Assembly: GCA_002310115.1 (NCBI GenBank)
Contig: DBYI01000012.1
Coordinates: 1 to 5,883, forward strand
DNA length: 5,883 nucleotides
DNA from: Ruminococcus flavefaciens
GTDB taxonomy: Bacteria; Bacillota; Clostridia; Oscillospirales; Ruminococcaceae
Reading direction: 5' to 3'
Translations under genes and position numbers: made by a program
Shown: positions 5,812 through 5,883 of the stretch, piece by piece
Numbering within the stretch: the first letter of the stretch is position 1
Layout: each line of letters opens with the position of its first letter
Notes under the pieces: generated by a model
What the model was told of the DNA's origin: nothing
Seen by the model: the letters and a program-made list of their open reading frames with translations, nothing else
Databases searched by the model: none

Positions 5812-5883
5812 GTGAACTCTCCCCTACCTAAAGAGGAAGGGGCTTCATTAGAAGAATGGTATTTAAGTTTCCACCTAAAAATC
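5812..5883 (-). mobile_element. Possible right end of an IS200/IS605-type (tnpB) element, continuing beyond the window
   Basis: On the - strand the sequence reads GAAGCCCCTTCC, then a CTCTTTA loop, then GGTAGGGG, then AGAGTTCAC. The hairpin is CCCCTACC (5821-5828) against GGAAGGGG (5835-5842), with one A/A mismatch and a six-base loop. From memory, many IS200/IS605 and IS1341-like elements end just after tnpB with a GAAGCCCC...GGGG hairpin followed by a short conserved end such as GTTCAC; here that would be 5812-5817. The body of the element, including any tnpB, would lie to the right of base 5883, so only the end is inside the window. A plain mRNA hairpin or a terminator of an unseen gene is the alternative. 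Confidence 0.45.

Noticed and set aside
5775..5882. Upstream in-frame extension of the DUF4317 gene
   Set aside because: The frame is open but lacks an ATG, crosses a strong hairpin and the probable insertion-sequence end, and the ATG at 5774 has a good ribosome site and the family's usual N-terminus.

Overview
The window looks like chromosomal DNA of an AT-leaning, low-GC Gram-positive anaerobe of the class Clostridia. A fibre-degrading Ruminococcus-like member of the Oscillospiraceae is my best guess. Three things point there: the tail of a secreted plant-polysaccharide hydrolase carrying a CBM6-type module, two genes for the base of the spore coat (a SipL-type SPOCS/LysM protein and SpoIVA), and a DUF4317 protein, a family I associate with Clostridia. 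Genus assignment is inference; no rRNA or other strong marker is present.

Layout. At 1-431 (+) is the 3' end of a glycoside hydrolase gene, only its carbohydrate-binding module being inside the window. At 432-799 is a gene-free convergent spacer packed with hairpins, including three terminator-like structures. At 800-3915 (-) is a two-gene sporulation cluster transcribed right to left, sipL-like first and spoIVA second. At 3916-4149 is a divergent intergenic region with a very good sigma-A promoter pointing right. At 4150-4563 (+) is a Nudix hydrolase of the diadenosine-polyphosphatase type, closed by a perfect bidirectional terminator at 4562-4596. At 4647-5774 (-) is a DUF4317 gene. At the right edge (about 5812-5883, - strand) is a hairpin and flank resembling the right end of an IS200/IS605-type (TnpB) element.

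How the genes fit together. SpoIVA is the ATPase that polymerises on the forespore surface as the coat basement layer. SipL in Clostridioides difficile binds SpoIVA through its C-terminal LysM domain. Here the two partners are encoded in tandem, which supports the sipL assignment and suggests coordinated mother-cell expression. The hydrolase, Nudix and DUF4317 genes show no evident functional link to the spore genes and are separated from them by terminators or divergent promoters.

I see no convincing new multi-gene system. The items most worth a second look are the sipL-spoIVA pairing, the probable IS200/IS605 end directly upstream of the DUF4317 gene, the tandem 9-bp repeat embedded in the Nudix promoter, and the unexplained DUF4317 protein itself.
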